Source: Chryseobacterium gregarium DSM 19109 (lineage in GTDB: Bacteria; Bacteroidota; Bacteroidia; Flavobacteriales; Weeksellaceae). From it: a stretch of 64,000 nucleotides of DNA. The stretch lies in contig NZ_AUMU01000008.1 in assembly GCF_000430845.1 (NCBI RefSeq), forward strand, positions 1-64,000. The letters are read 5' to 3'. The notes under the pieces are model-generated. The model was given only the letters and a program-made list of their open reading frames with translations. It had not been told where the DNA came from and did no database searches. Within the stretch, counting starts at the first letter, position 1. Each line of letters begins with the position of its first letter. Of the stretch, positions 33,701 to 42,650 are shown in pieces. Position numbers and translations under genes: made by a program.

Positions 33701-34549
33701 ATGTTTCTTACTGAATGTCCGCGAGATGCCATGCAGGGTTGGGGAGAATTTATCCCGACCAGTCAAAAAATAGATTACATCAATTCCCTGATGGATGTAG
33801 GGTTTGATGTGCTGGATTGTCTTAGCTTCGTATCTCCCAAAGCAATTCCCCAGATGGCTGATTCTGCCGAAGTAGCTGAAAATATAGATAAATCCCGTTC
33901 CAATACAAAAGTTTCTGCCATTGTAGCCAACTACAGAGGTGCGGAAAAAGCTTTAAAACATCAATCGGTGGATATCATCGGGTTCCCGTTTTCTATTTCC
34001 GAAACGTTTCAGCATAGGAATACCAATAAAAATCAGGAGGAAGCTTTTGATGATATTATGAAAATGCTGGAGCTTACAAAAAGCGAGAAAAAAGAACTGA
34101 ATATTTATTTTTCAATGGCATTCGGAAATCCCTACGGTGAAATGTGGAAATGGGAAGAGGTGGATTATTGGGCAAACCGTTTTTCTGAAATAGGAATTAA
34201 AAATATTTTACTTTCTGATACTACGGGAGTTGCCACGTCTGAGACCATCTCTGTTTTATTTGATAAAATTCCGTCAAAGTACCCTGAAATAGATTTCGGT
34301 GCACATTTTCACAACCGGTATGAAGATTCTTATTCAAAACTGAAAGCGGCATATGATAAAGGCTGCCGGAGATATGATTCTGCCATCAAAGGAATCGGGG
34401 GATGTCCTATGGCCAAAGACGATCTGGTAGGAAATATGCCGACCGAGCAGGTCATCAACTTTATGAGTGTGGAAAAAGCTGAACATACACTGAACCTGTT
34501 GAATTTCGAAAGTTCTTATAACAGGGCGAAAGATATTTTTCATTTTTAA
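33701..34549 (+). CDS. Hydroxymethylglutaryl-CoA lyase-like enzyme
   Basis: The 282-residue TIM-barrel protein belongs to the HMGL-like/DRE-TIM metallolyase group. HMG-CoA lyase splits HMG-CoA into acetyl-CoA and acetoacetate in leucine breakdown. The start TECPRDAMQGWG carries the metal-binding Glu/Asp and catalytic Arg in the usual E/D-x-x-R-D setting. LLSDTTGVATSETIS follows, FGAHFHNRYED has the HxH metal histidines, and DSAIKGIGGCPMA has the active-site cysteine GIGGCP. No leucine-degradation neighbours are present, so substrate assignment rests on the family. Confidence 0.88.
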   Translation: MFLTECPRDAMQGWGEFIPTSQKIDYINSLMDVGFDVLDCLSFVSPKAIPQMADSAEVAENIDKSRSNTKVSAIVANYRGAEKALKHQSVDIIGFPFSISETFQHRNTNKNQEEAFDDIMKMLELTKSEKKELNIYFSMAFGNPYGEMWKWEEVDYWANRFSEIGIKNILLSDTTGVATSETISVLFDKIPSKYPEIDFGAHFHNRYEDSYSKLKAAYDKGCRRYDSAIKGIGGCPMAKDDLVGNMPTEQVINFMSVEKAEHTLNLLNFESSYNRAKDIFHF

Positions 34550-34565
34550 AAAGCGGCGGAGGAAA

Positions 34566-35093
34566 TTATTTTACCGGAGGCTGTTCAAAATGCAGGAAAG
34601 ATTTAAAAATATCGTGAGTATTTTTGAAGCCGTTGCCTTTTTTACCGAAAATGAAATTATCAATTTTCCATGTTCCGTTTTCTTTGATGAGGATACAGTC
34701 GTCATTCCAAACGGCAATAGGTTTAACATGCGTATTTTTTAATTCCAGTTTTAATCGGGCCGTATTGTTTTTAATGGTACAGCCTAAAATCTTATATTCA
34801 TTAAAGCCTTCATATAAACTGCTGAATATATCTCTTTCGATCATTTCGGGTTTATCTGTGGGAGAACTGCTTCTTTTACTATTTTCTGAAGATTCTTTTT
34901 CTTTTTTTTCAGCTAAATCAATATAAAAGAGCAGGTGTTTACTCAACATGGCGCGCGGGATTTTCCTGTAGTCTTTATGGGCCTGGTACCATTGATCAAA
35001 CTTTTTAAAAGAATTTTTTACTTCTTTGTCTGTGGAACCGGTACCCAAAGCAGTGCCCGACCAACACAGTAATAAAATGAAGAATTTTACCAT
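34566..35093 (-). CDS. Hypothetical exported protein (DUF3828-like)
   Basis: The 175-residue protein has a signal peptide (MVKFFILLLCWSGTALG), so it is exported. A helical part (SFKKFDQWYQAHKDYRKI, then MLSKHLLFYIDLAEKKEKES) precedes a beta-rich domain ending GTWKIDNFIFGK, the pattern seen in DUF3828 and related NTF2-like proteins. The ATG at 35093 was chosen because it gives the signal; the frame is open 18 codons earlier. It is convergent with the HMG-CoA-lyase-like gene, and no operon partner is evident. Confidence 0.65.
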   Translation of the reverse strand: MVKFFILLLCWSGTALGTGSTDKEVKNSFKKFDQWYQAHKDYRKIPRAMLSKHLLFYIDLAEKKEKESSENSKRSSSPTDKPEMIERDIFSSLYEGFNEYKILGCTIKNNTARLKLELKNTHVKPIAVWNDDCILIKENGTWKIDNFIFGKKGNGFKNTHDIFKSFLHFEQPPVK

Positions 35094-35170
35094 AAGATGC
35101 TTATATTTACTAAATTTAAGAAAAATTTCTTGGTAAAAAGAAAACAACTTAACTTTAAATTTTTAATAAA

Positions 35171-35572
35171 ATGACTTCAAAAATTACATATATCGGCGGT
35201 TTACGCTGCTCTGCGGAACATTTACAGTCGGGAACCATCATTGAAACCGATGCGCCGACAGACAATCACGGGAAAGGCGAGAAGTTTTCTCCTACCGATC
35301 TGTGCGCAGTTTCTTTGGCCGAATGTGCACTGACCACCATTGCTATTTTAGGTAAAGATAAAAATATCAATATTGAAGGGGCTTACTGCAATTTGCAGAA
35401 AATTATGGCTTCAAACCCGAGAAGGATTACAGAAATTGTGTGCAATTTTGTTTTTTCGAATCAATATTCAGATCAGGAGAAAGCTTTTATAGAAGAAACG
35501 GCGCATCACTGCCCGGTTGCAGAAAGCCTTCATCCTGATTTGGTACAGACCATGGTTTTCATTTATCAATAA
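35171..35572 (+). CDS. OsmC family protein
   Basis: The 133-residue protein is of the OsmC/Ohr fold, thiol peroxidases that detoxify organic hydroperoxides. The two active-site cysteines are visible in VSLAECALTTIAIL and AHHCPVAESLH, at the expected separation of about 60 residues. The N-terminal strand region (RCSAEHLQSGTIIETDAP) and GKGEKFSPTDL are also typical. It is divergent from the exported protein gene and ends at a strong bidirectional terminator. Confidence 0.88.
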   Translation: MTSKITYIGGLRCSAEHLQSGTIIETDAPTDNHGKGEKFSPTDLCAVSLAECALTTIAILGKDKNINIEGAYCNLQKIMASNPRRITEIVCNFVFSNQYSDQEKAFIEETAHHCPVAESLHPDLVQTMVFIYQ

Positions 35573-35600
35573 AAAAACCGCAGAGATTTCTGCGGTTTTT
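35573..35600. terminator. Bidirectional terminator after the osmC-like gene
   Basis: AAAAACCGCAGA (35573-35584) and TCTGCGGTTTTT (35589-35600) form a perfect 12-bp stem with a 4-nt loop, with A-runs and T-runs on either side. It serves the osmC-like gene and the convergent Fe-S assembly gene. Confidence 0.85.
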
Positions 35601-35616
35601 ATTTTTATGTCTGAAT

Positions 35617-35943
35617 TTAAAGCATGCCTAATTCAAACTTTGCTTCTTCGCTCATCATATCTTTATGCCAGCTCGGCTCGAACGTAAGTTCCAAATCTAC
35701 GCTTTTAACCTCTTCTACTTCCGCCACCTTATCTTTAACCTCCTGAGGAAGCGTCTCAGCAACAGGGCAGTTCGGAGTAGTTAGTGTCATTATGATTTTA
35801 ACATCCGCATCGTCGGAGATCTGAACATCATAAACCAGCCCCAGCTCATAAATATCCACCGGAATTTCAGGGTCATACACGGTTTTCAGGACCTTGATGA
35901 TTTCTTCACCAATGTCAGCAATCTGATCGTCTGTAAATTTCAT
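35617..35943 (-). CDS. MIP18/DUF59-type Fe-S cluster assembly protein
   Basis: The 108-residue protein belongs to the DUF59 group (SufT/PaaD-like), which assists maturation of iron-sulphur proteins. The conserved start VLKTVYDPEIPVDIYELGLV and the motif MTLTTPNCPVAETLP with the functional cysteine are complete. Flavobacterial suf operons often contain this gene, but here it is apart from sufD (27 kb away) and sits directly downstream of an exonuclease gene with a 3-nt gap. Confidence 0.9.
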   Translation of the reverse strand: MKFTDDQIADIGEEIIKVLKTVYDPEIPVDIYELGLVYDVQISDDADVKIIMTLTTPNCPVAETLPQEVKDKVAEVEEVKSVDLELTFEPSWHKDMMSEEAKFELGML

Positions 35944-35946
35944 TTT

Positions 35947-36651
35947 TTAATCTAAATTGATATACCTTTTCAACAAATCTTCCTGACGCATGCGCCGGAA
36001 AATATTTGCCAAAGTTAATACATCTTTTTCACAATAGTCAACTATTCTCTGCAAGTCTTTCTCTATGTAGTAGATTGATGAAACCATTGATCCGTCAATG
36101 TCGTCTTTAGGGGTAGGAATCCCGAAGAGGTGGGCCAGCAACTCCAGGGATACAAAGCTTTTATAATCCCCGAATTTCCAGAGCTCCATGGTATCCAGGT
36201 GAGGAATTTCCCAGGGCTTTTTTCCAAACATCTGAAACGGAACGGGAGGCATCACTCCGTTGATTAAAAATCTTCGGGCAATCCACGGGAAATCAAATTC
36301 TTTTCCGTTGTGGGCACATAGGATCACGTCCCGAAGCCTCGGACTGTTGAAAATCTCTCCGAATTCGAGCAGCAGTTTCTTCTCATCATCACCGGCAAAA
36401 CTTTTTATTTTTAAAGTGTCATTTTTTTCAATCATGCCTATGGTGATACAGATGATCTTTCCGAACTCAGCCATAATACCGGCCTTTTCCGTATAAAATT
36501 CCTCTGCCGTGCTTTCATCTTTTCTCTGGAACCTTGTTTTTTTATCCCAGAGCATCTGTTCTGCTTCTGATAAATGTTCCCAGGATCCGAAGCCCGGAAC
36601 GGTTTCTATATCAAGGAATAAGATTCTTTCTAAAGGAATATTCTGTATCAT
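35947..36651 (-). CDS. DEDDy-type 3'-5' exonuclease (PolB exonuclease-like)
   Basis: The 234-residue protein has the RNase H-like exonuclease fold of the DNA polymerase B exonuclease group. ExoI is FLDIETVPG with the catalytic Asp/Glu; ExoII is CAHNGKEFDFPWIARR with its Asp; ExoIII is DYCEKDVLTLANIF, with the Tyr and final Asp of a YxxxD motif. No polymerase domain is attached. It probably trims 3' ends of DNA or RNA in repair, an inference from the fold. It forms a unit with the DUF59 gene. Confidence 0.85.
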   Translation of the reverse strand: MIQNIPLERILFLDIETVPGFGSWEHLSEAEQMLWDKKTRFQRKDESTAEEFYTEKAGIMAEFGKIICITIGMIEKNDTLKIKSFAGDDEKKLLLEFGEIFNSPRLRDVILCAHNGKEFDFPWIARRFLINGVMPPVPFQMFGKKPWEIPHLDTMELWKFGDYKSFVSLELLAHLFGIPTPKDDIDGSMVSSIYYIEKDLQRIVDYCEKDVLTLANIFRRMRQEDLLKRYINLD

Positions 36652-36727
36652 TGGTTTTTAATTTTTTTGATGATTTGGGCTTAACGGTACGTTGCTAAAT
36701 GATAAAGCTTTGAATATTAAGTTGGAA

Positions 36728-37075
36728 TTAGCCGACCGGCATTCCGTTTTTTGAGGGAAGGGAAGGGGTAAGCAGAGTGACTTCTGTTTTGTCTTCACCA
36801 TAAACGCCTAATACCAAACATTCACTGAAAAAGTTGGCAATCTGTTTCTTAGGGAAATTGACGACGGCCAGGATCTGTTTTCCCACTAAATCATCTTTTC
36901 CATACAGGGAAGTGATTTGTGCAGAAGATTTTTTAATGCCCAGATCCCCGAAATCTATTTCCAGCTGATAAGAAGGATTTCTGGCCTTTTCAAAATCGTT
37001 TACCGAGATAATGGTCCCGCACCTGATGTCTATTTTTTCAAAATCTGCCCATGAGATTTCAGGTTTTATGATCAT
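36728..37075 (-). CDS. csaA: tRNA-binding protein, CsaA-like
   Basis: The 115-residue OB-fold protein matches CsaA, a dimeric tRNA-binding protein that also has chaperone activity in Bacillus protein export. The typical blocks are DFEKIDIRCGTIISVNDFEK near residues 11-30, LEIDFGDLGIKKSSAQIT, and VVNFPKKQIANFFSECLVLG. Size is normal. The gene stands alone, with no obvious promoter consensus. Confidence 0.9.
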   Translation of the reverse strand: MIIKPEISWADFEKIDIRCGTIISVNDFEKARNPSYQLEIDFGDLGIKKSSAQITSLYGKDDLVGKQILAVVNFPKKQIANFFSECLVLGVYGEDKTEVTLLTPSLPSKNGMPVG

Positions 37076-37480
37076 GATTGGAATGATTAATTATATATTT
37101 TGGTTTTCTTTTTTAATACTGAATGTTACAGGACCTGATCCTGTCATTAACAAATGTATTAAAATAATGAAATCTACCATAATTTTCAAACCGGAAATTA
37201 CGGGCCGTAAGCGACAAACATGATTCTAAAGGCTCTCTTAAGATTCCTGAACCGATCAACTATACTATCATATATTTAATATAAGAGCGGGTTTATATTT
37301 AATATTTGATACCCTATGAGAGACTTTTAAAGTCTAATTTTTAATTCTACTCTTCCTGATTTTTTAGATTTATATAAAACTCTGTACGATCACCACAATC
37401 TGCGAAAAATTATTTTGTAGAAATAATGTAAATACATCCTAAAAGGCAGCGCCGGAAATGGTATCATGACTTTTGTCTTG
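37076..37480. other. Intergenic stretch without a supported gene
   Basis: About 400 nt of AT-rich sequence between csaA and the DUF3078 gene. It holds a small palindrome (AGACTTTTAAAGTCT near 37323-37337) but no frame with coding character, tRNA or clear promoter was seen. Confidence 0.5.
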
Positions 37481-38407
37481 CTATTTTTTAATCCACCATT
37501 GGCTGTCTTTTCTATCAGATCTTTTTACACCGTTATTCAATATGTAGGAAAAGCCGACACCTAAAGTCTGTTTCAGCTGTGTTTTTTGAATCTGATTGTG
37601 GTCATACATAAGATCAACCGTAATATTGGAAGAGATAAATTTATTCACTTTTAAATTTAAAATCATTCCATATGACAGAACCAGTCTTTCAGGATGATCG
37701 AGATAGTTCGAAAAAACGGAAGCGGTATTGGTAACATGGATATTCTCCATCAGTTTGAACTTATACAAAGCTGTTCCCAGGAAACCGAACTGCAGCAAGG
37801 ATTGATCCCCGTCAGCTTTTAAGCCATACGTTCCTGCAGTCTGCAGGTCACTGTCTAAAACCAAAGTCCATCTCGCATTGCTGGGACGAAGGGTCACATT
37901 CACGTTGTCACTGGGCCTGTAGGTGATCCCCATCCCAAGATTCAGATAGCCAGGCGCCATAAAATTGGAGATTTTTTTAGCTTCGGGATTGTTGCCGTCT
38001 TCATATCCCACTGTAAACTGAGACTGCACGCCTGCTCCTACGGAAAGATACCAGCTTTCCGAAACTTTTCTGCCGTAATTGGTAGAGATGTTGATAACGT
38101 CCTGGGTTTTTCTTATCCCAAGTCCTTTGGTATCGTTCTGACCATAATTTAAAAGAATAAGGTTTTCCCACAGGTCCTTATCTTTTTCATAGGTGATGTT
38201 GTAATCAATTCCGAGAAGCCAGCCTACATTATTTGCTCCGCCGCCGACCCAGTTTGAAAAGGCTGCCTGATTGATCATTAAAGACTGTTTCCCTAAAACC
38301 GACCAGCTTTTTACCGTGTCGGTGACGATAGAATCTTTTTTTATTTCTTTCTGTGCGCTGGCAAAAATCCCCGCAGAAAAAGTAAGCAGTAATAAAAACT
38401 TCTTCAT
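37481..38407 (-). CDS. DUF3078 outer-membrane beta-barrel protein
   Basis: The 308-residue protein has a signal peptide (MKKFLLLLTFSAGIFASA) and then KSWSVLGKQSLMINQAAFSN, followed by WVGGGANNVGW, which is the hallmark of DUF3078. The remainder alternates polar and aromatic residues in strands (YGLKADGDQSLLQFGFLG, NVNVTLRPSNARWTLVLDS) as in a small outer-membrane barrel ending in an aromatic-rich tail (SQWWIKK). Function is unknown. A minus-strand -7 box lies 32 nt upstream of the ATG. Confidence 0.85.
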   Translation of the reverse strand: MKKFLLLLTFSAGIFASAQKEIKKDSIVTDTVKSWSVLGKQSLMINQAAFSNWVGGGANNVGWLLGIDYNITYEKDKDLWENLILLNYGQNDTKGLGIRKTQDVINISTNYGRKVSESWYLSVGAGVQSQFTVGYEDGNNPEAKKISNFMAPGYLNLGMGITYRPSDNVNVTLRPSNARWTLVLDSDLQTAGTYGLKADGDQSLLQFGFLGTALYKFKLMENIHVTNTASVFSNYLDHPERLVLSYGMILNLKVNKFISSNITVDLMYDHNQIQKTQLKQTLGVGFSYILNNGVKRSDRKDSQWWIKK

Positions 38408-38438
38408 TATTCAGATTTCATTTTACAAAACTCTTTTA

Positions 38439-38446
38439 CAAAAGTA
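38439..38446 (-). promoter_or_regulatory. -7 box of the DUF3078 gene
   Basis: TACTTTTG on the minus strand fits TAnnTTTG and lies 31 nt before the ATG. Confidence 0.5.
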
Positions 38447-38665
38447 TTAAATATAAATTTGATCAGCCACGATGAAACTGTCCGGCATGTGCTCTATATA
38501 CCATTGGATAAACTGTTCTTTCATATTTCAATGACAAAAACTTACTGGAAAACAAGAAATTAACGAAAATCATTACTTTTTGGCTGAAAGAGACTGTAAG
38601 TAAAACAATTCATCGACAATTTTTCCGAAATTTATCATTGGCTTTTCATTTGACGTAGAAACGGT

Positions 38666-39436
38666 ATGTTAAAAAACAATGTGATTTCCAAAAAAGCAAT
38701 TGTCAATCCTTTGCTGATGCTAGCGGCCATGTGGTCAGGCTATTTCCTGCAGCTGCACGGCTTTTTTGGAAGTTGCTTCGGAGCCATCATCCCCTTATTG
38801 CCGGAAGGGCTGCTGGGCATTGTCACCTCTCCGCTCCTGCATGGAAATATAGATCACATTATAGGAAATTCCATTCCGATTGCAGTGTTGATGTTTTTGC
38901 TGTATCAGTTTTACCCTTTAGTGGCAAATAAAGTTTTTGTAATAGGCTGGCTGGCTACAGGCTTACTGGTATGGCTTCTTCCCCCGATTGATATTATGAC
39001 AGGAAATTACCTTTATACCTGTACCATCGGTGCGAGCGGTGTAGTCTATGTGCTGGCTTTTTTCCTGTTTTTCAGCGGTATTTTTAAATGGAATATGACT
39101 TTGCTTACCATTTCCCTGCTGGTGGTCTTATACTACGGAAGTTTGGTTTGGGGCATGCTGCCGGAGGAATTGTTCAACAATCTCGAAGAACCCAGTAAGA
39201 TTTCCTGGCAGGCTCATCTTGCCGGAGCAGTAGTAGGGGTCACGCTGGCATTCATATTTAAGAAAGTGGGGGACAAAAAGAAAAGATACATCTGGGAATT
39301 TCCGAATTATTACAGCGAAAAAGATGACAAGCTCTGGCAGGAATATAAAGAGAACCACGCTGAAGATTTCATGGAACTGCCCTATAAGAAAAAAGATGAC
39401 ATCTGGGACCGTCTGGATGAATTGAGAGGAAAATAA
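38666..39436 (+). CDS. Rhomboid family intramembrane serine protease
   Basis: The 256-residue protein contains six membrane helices of the rhomboid fold. The catalytic serine lies in CTIGASGVVYVLAF (GxSG), and the catalytic histidine in ISWQAHLAGAVVGVTLAF (HxxG). SPLLHGNIDHIIGNSIPI matches the conserved L1/TM2 region with HGxxxHxxxN. The C-terminal 60 residues form a charged cytoplasmic tail (WEFPNYYSEKDDKLWQEY). The cleaved membrane substrate is unknown. dprA follows 34 nt downstream and has its own -7 box. Confidence 0.92.
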   Translation: MLKNNVISKKAIVNPLLMLAAMWSGYFLQLHGFFGSCFGAIIPLLPEGLLGIVTSPLLHGNIDHIIGNSIPIAVLMFLLYQFYPLVANKVFVIGWLATGLLVWLLPPIDIMTGNYLYTCTIGASGVVYVLAFFLFFSGIFKWNMTLLTISLLVVLYYGSLVWGMLPEELFNNLEEPSKISWQAHLAGAVVGVTLAFIFKKVGDKKKRYIWEFPNYYSEKDDKLWQEYKENHAEDFMELPYKKKDDIWDRLDELRGK

Positions 39437-39448
39437 AACAGAATTTCC

Positions 39449-39456
39449 TACATTTG
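39449..39456 (+). promoter_or_regulatory. -7 box of dprA, deciding its start
   Basis: TACATTTG fits TAnnTTTG and ends at the G of a GTG that would otherwise begin a longer dprA frame. This favours the ATG at 39471. Confidence 0.55.
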
Positions 39457-39470
39457 TGAAAACAACACAA

Positions 39471-40580
39471 ATGTACTCTGAAGAACATCTTTATGCTATC
39501 GCCCTGCGCGAATGCGCTCTTATCGGTGATATTAATTTTTACAAACTTATCCGCACTTTCGGCGGTGCCAGAGAAGCCTGGGAAAAAACGAGAAAGGAAT
39601 ATAAAAAGCTCGATGGCTTCGGGAGGAAACTGATTTCTGATATCGGGAATCCGGAACACCTGAAATTTGCTGAGCAAGAACTGAAGTTTTGCGAACAGAA
39701 TCATATAAAGGTTTGCCTCAGGCACCTTAATGAGCTTCCCCGGCTGTTAAACGAATGTGATGACGCCCCGGCGATCCTTTACCAAAAAGGGAATTTTGAA
39801 GACCGGAAGGAAAAAGTGAGCATTGTCGGGACCCGGAATATGACTTCTTACGGGACCCGGTTCATTCAAGACTTTTTTGAAGAAACACAATCCTGCCATT
39901 ACAGTTCGGTAAGCGGTCTCGCTTTAGGGGTTGATAAAGAAGTCCATGAGCAGTCTATTCATCATCACATTCCTACTGTTGCCGTGCTGGCACACGGTTT
40001 TCATCTGCTGTATCCGGCAAAAAACAGGAAGCTGTCTGAAAAAATCCTGCAGGAAGGCGGAGCTTTACTGACAGAGTTTAATTCATCAAGGAAACCGGAC
40101 CGTGAAAATTTTATTCAGAGAAACAGGATTATTGCTGGGATTTCACCTTCTACCATTGTGGTGGAGACTGCATTCGGAGGTGGATCAATAAGTACCGCAA
40201 CATTTGCCAATCAATATAACCGGGAAGTTTTTGCATTACCGGGAAAGATTACGGACATACAGAGCCAGGGCTGCAATCATCTGATTTATCAGAACAAGGC
40301 AGCGGTAATTTCTACCGTTAAAGATCTCGTGGATAACCTGGGACTTAATAAAGCTGAGGCAGGAATTGAAGATTTATTTCCGAGGAGTGAAGTAATGCCC
40401 CAATTAACAGAAAACCAGAAATCAATACTATCGGTGATTTCCGATCATCCAAAGATTTCTCTGGATGATATGATTGAGAAAATTAACCTCTCTTCCCATA
40501 AAATTTTACCGGTAATTTTAGAATTGGAACTTTTAGGGAAAGTAAAATCACTTTCGGGGAGGCAATTTATCGCCATCTGA
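39471..40580 (+). CDS. dprA: DNA-processing protein DprA
   Basis: DprA loads RecA on single-stranded DNA taken up by natural transformation. The 369-residue protein has an N-terminal helical (SAM/HhH-like) domain with FGGAREAW. The Rossmann-like core follows: IVGTRNMTSYGTRF, VSGLALGVDKEVHEQ, AVLAHGFHLLYPAKNRKL and NFIQRNRIIAGISP. The C-terminal winged-helix (residues about 310-369) begins at LTENQKSILSVISDHP. All expected parts are present, so uptake-linked recombination is possible in this organism. Confidence 0.95.
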   Translation: MYSEEHLYAIALRECALIGDINFYKLIRTFGGAREAWEKTRKEYKKLDGFGRKLISDIGNPEHLKFAEQELKFCEQNHIKVCLRHLNELPRLLNECDDAPAILYQKGNFEDRKEKVSIVGTRNMTSYGTRFIQDFFEETQSCHYSSVSGLALGVDKEVHEQSIHHHIPTVAVLAHGFHLLYPAKNRKLSEKILQEGGALLTEFNSSRKPDRENFIQRNRIIAGISPSTIVVETAFGGGSISTATFANQYNREVFALPGKITDIQSQGCNHLIYQNKAAVISTVKDLVDNLGLNKAEAGIEDLFPRSEVMPQLTENQKSILSVISDHPKISLDDMIEKINLSSHKILPVILELELLGKVKSLSGRQFIAI

Positions 40581-40714
40581 CAATTAATGATTTCTTAATA
40601 TTGCATTATTTTACAAATAACATTTAATATTTAATAAGATTAGTGGGTAAATTATCGATTTAATAATATTAAGTTTATATTTTATTAAACTTTAAGCAAT
40701 CATCAATTAAGGTG

Positions 40715-40744
40715 TTGTGAATCTTGAAAAAAAAATTAAATTTG
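40715..40744 (+). promoter_or_regulatory. gdhA promoter
   Basis: TTG (40715-40717), 19-nt spacer and TAAATTTG (40737-40744) match the Bacteroidota promoter, 27 nt before the ATG. Confidence 0.65.
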
Positions 40745-40770
40745 TTGATAATAATATTCAATCCTAATAT

Positions 40771-42129
40771 ATGGAACAATATAATATTGACCAGAAAATA
40801 CAAGAGTTTATAGCAAAAATTGAGGCGAAAAACCCTAATGAGCCCGAGTTTTTACAAGCCGTAAAAGAAGTTGCTGTTACCGTAATTCCGTTTATTATGA
40901 CCAAGAAGGAATATACGGGAATGAAACTTCTTGAAAGAATGGCGGAAGCTGAAAGAATTATCATTTTCAGAGTTCCATGGGTTGATGATAAAGGTGAGAT
41001 CCAGGTAAACAGAGGTTTCAGAATTCAGATGAACTCTGCCATCGGACCTTATAAAGGAGGAATCCGTTTCCACCCTACCGTAAACCTTTCGGTGCTGAAA
41101 TTCTTAGCTTTTGAGCAGGTATTTAAAAATTCCTTGACCACCCTTCCGATGGGAGGCGGAAAAGGAGGCTCGGATTTTGATCCGCAAGGGAAATCTGATA
41201 TGGAAGTAATGCGTTTCTGCCAGGCTTTCATGACAGAACTGTGTAAGCATATCGGTCCTGAAACAGATGTTCCTGCAGGAGACATCGGGGTAGGAGCAAG
41301 AGAAATCGGATATCTGTTCGGCCAGTACAAGAAAATCAGAAATGAATTTACAGGGGTGCTTACCGGTAAAGGCCTTGCTTACGGAGGTTCACTGATCCGT
41401 CCTGAAGCTACAGGTTACGGTGTTGTGTATTTCGCTGAGCAGATGCTTAAAACCATCGGGCAGACTTTTAAAGATAAAACGGTAACGGTATCAGGTTTTG
41501 GAAACGTAGCCTGGGGAGTGATCAAGAAAATATCTGAACTTGGAGGAAAGGTAGTAACGATTTCCGGACCGGACGGCTATATCTATGATAAAGACGGGAT
41601 CGACGGAGAAAAAATTGATTATTTACTGGAACTGAGATCTTCAGGAAATAACAGAGCGGAGGACTATGCTAAAAAATATCCTTCTGCGGAGTTCTATGCA
41701 GGGAAACGCCCTTGGGAAGTGAAATGTGATGTTGCCATCCCTTCTGCTACCCAGAATGAACTGGATCTTGAAGATGCTAAACTGCTGGTAGAAAACGGAT
41801 GTCTTTGTGTGACTGAAGCTGCCAATATGCCTTCAACATTAGATGCGATCAATTATTTCCTGGATAACAAAGTATTATTCTCTCCCGGAAAAGCTTCCAA
41901 TGCAGGAGGTGTTGCCACTTCAGGCCTTGAAATGACGCAGAACTCGATCCGTCTTAACTGGACTTCTGAAGAAGTGGATGCAAGGCTGAAAGAGATCATG
42001 ATCGGAATTCATAAAGCGTGCAGAGACTATGGAAAAGAGGAAGATGGTTATGTAAACTATGTGAAGGGCGCCAATATCGCCGGATTCGTGAAAGTTGCAG
42101 AAGCTATGCTGGCTCAGGGAGTCGTATAA
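40771..42129 (+). CDS. gdhA: Glutamate dehydrogenase (hexameric, probably NADP-specific)
   Basis: This enzyme interconverts glutamate with 2-oxoglutarate plus ammonia. The 452-residue length is that of the hexameric GdhA group. The catalytic lysine region PMGGGKGGSDFDPQGKSD and preceding GPYKGGIRFHP are intact, as is the Rossmann motif VSGFGNVAWG. PAGDIGVGAREIGYLFGQYK is also diagnostic. NADP preference is inferred from length and group. It has its own consensus promoter and a strong terminator. Confidence 0.95.
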   Translation: MEQYNIDQKIQEFIAKIEAKNPNEPEFLQAVKEVAVTVIPFIMTKKEYTGMKLLERMAEAERIIIFRVPWVDDKGEIQVNRGFRIQMNSAIGPYKGGIRFHPTVNLSVLKFLAFEQVFKNSLTTLPMGGGKGGSDFDPQGKSDMEVMRFCQAFMTELCKHIGPETDVPAGDIGVGAREIGYLFGQYKKIRNEFTGVLTGKGLAYGGSLIRPEATGYGVVYFAEQMLKTIGQTFKDKTVTVSGFGNVAWGVIKKISELGGKVVTISGPDGYIYDKDGIDGEKIDYLLELRSSGNNRAEDYAKKYPSAEFYAGKRPWEVKCDVAIPSATQNELDLEDAKLLVENGCLCVTEAANMPSTLDAINYFLDNKVLFSPGKASNAGGVATSGLEMTQNSIRLNWTSEEVDARLKEIMIGIHKACRDYGKEEDGYVNYVKGANIAGFVKVAEAMLAQGVV

Positions 42130-42138
42130 AATAAAGTA

Positions 42139-42165
42139 AAGGTCGGGAAAAATCCCGGCCTTTCT
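42139..42165 (+). terminator. gdhA terminator
   Basis: AAGGTCGGGA (42139-42148) pairs with TCCCGGCCTT (42153-42162), one G-T pair and a 4-nt loop; TCTT follows. Confidence 0.8.
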
Positions 42166-42220
42166 TAATATACCCTGTTCCCGGGATTATAAATGGGGAA
42201 AAAGTAAAAAGTGAAAGAAG

Positions 42221-42247
42221 AAAGCGTTGAAATTCAACGCTTTTTTT
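42221..42247 (+). terminator. Second hairpin with T-run after gdhA
   Basis: AAAGCGTTGAA (42221-42231) and TTCAACGCTTT (42233-42243) are inverted repeats followed by TTTT. It is a back-up terminator or a remnant transcript end. Confidence 0.55.
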
Positions 42248-42265
42248 ATAAGTATAAATAAAAAG

Positions 42266-42289
42266 AATCCTGAAATTATTTTCAGGATT
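42266..42289 (-). terminator. Terminator of the Asn/Thr-repeat protein gene
   Basis: AATCCTGAAA (42266-42275) pairs with TTTCAGGATT (42280-42289), with a 4-nt loop. On the minus strand it is followed by CTTTTTATTT. Confidence 0.7.
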
Positions 42290-42302
42290 TATCATTTACA
42301 TT

Positions 42303-42650
42303 CTATTTGTTTTTCTTCTTCATTTTCCGGTCGGTTTTTGTAGCATCTCTCTCATCAGGACGTACCGTATCTGTTTTCGGTGTGCTTAGATCACTACTCT
42401 GATTCATCGTCGTACCGTTAGTGCTGTTCATAGTGCCTGTTGTACCGTTTGTAGTGCCATTGTTCAAAGTACTGTTATTCATCGTTCCCGTAGTACCATT
42501 GGTAGTGGTTCCATTGTTAAGGGACCCATTATTTAATGTACTGTTGGTTGTTGAGGTTGAAGTATCCGTTTTTGTCTGTGGCGTTGTTTGAGCAGATACA
42601 GTGATCATTCCTCCTACAACGAATGCTGCTGCTAAAATTAGGTTTTTCAT
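42303..42650 (-). CDS. Low-complexity secreted Asn/Thr/Gly repeat protein
   Basis: The 115-residue protein has a signal peptide (MKNLILAAAFVVGGMITVSA) and a mature region made of degenerate repeats of Asn, Thr and Gly: STLNNGSLNNGTTTNGTTG is followed by a near copy, STLNNGTTNGTTGTMN. A charged tail (DTVRPDERDATKTDRKMKKK) closes it. The region is probably disordered and exported. It has the same plan as the next gene (Ser/Thr-rich, basic Lys end), suggesting a shared though unknown role. Repeat DNA makes length variation likely. Confidence 0.7.
   Translation of the reverse strand: MKNLILAAAFVVGGMITVSAQTTPQTKTDTSTSTTNSTLNNGSLNNGTTTNGTTGTMNNSTLNNGTTNGTTGTMNSTNGTTMNQSSDLSTPKTDTVRPDERDATKTDRKMKKKNK

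Noticed and set aside
37011..37223. 70-codon plus-strand frame overlapping csaA
   Set aside because: Its first third is antisense to csaA and the rest lacks coding character.
42139..42289. Three successive hairpins as a possible structured RNA or CRISPR-like array
   Set aside because: The stems are unrelated in sequence and each makes sense as a terminator for gdhA or for the convergent gene; no repeat-spacer pattern.
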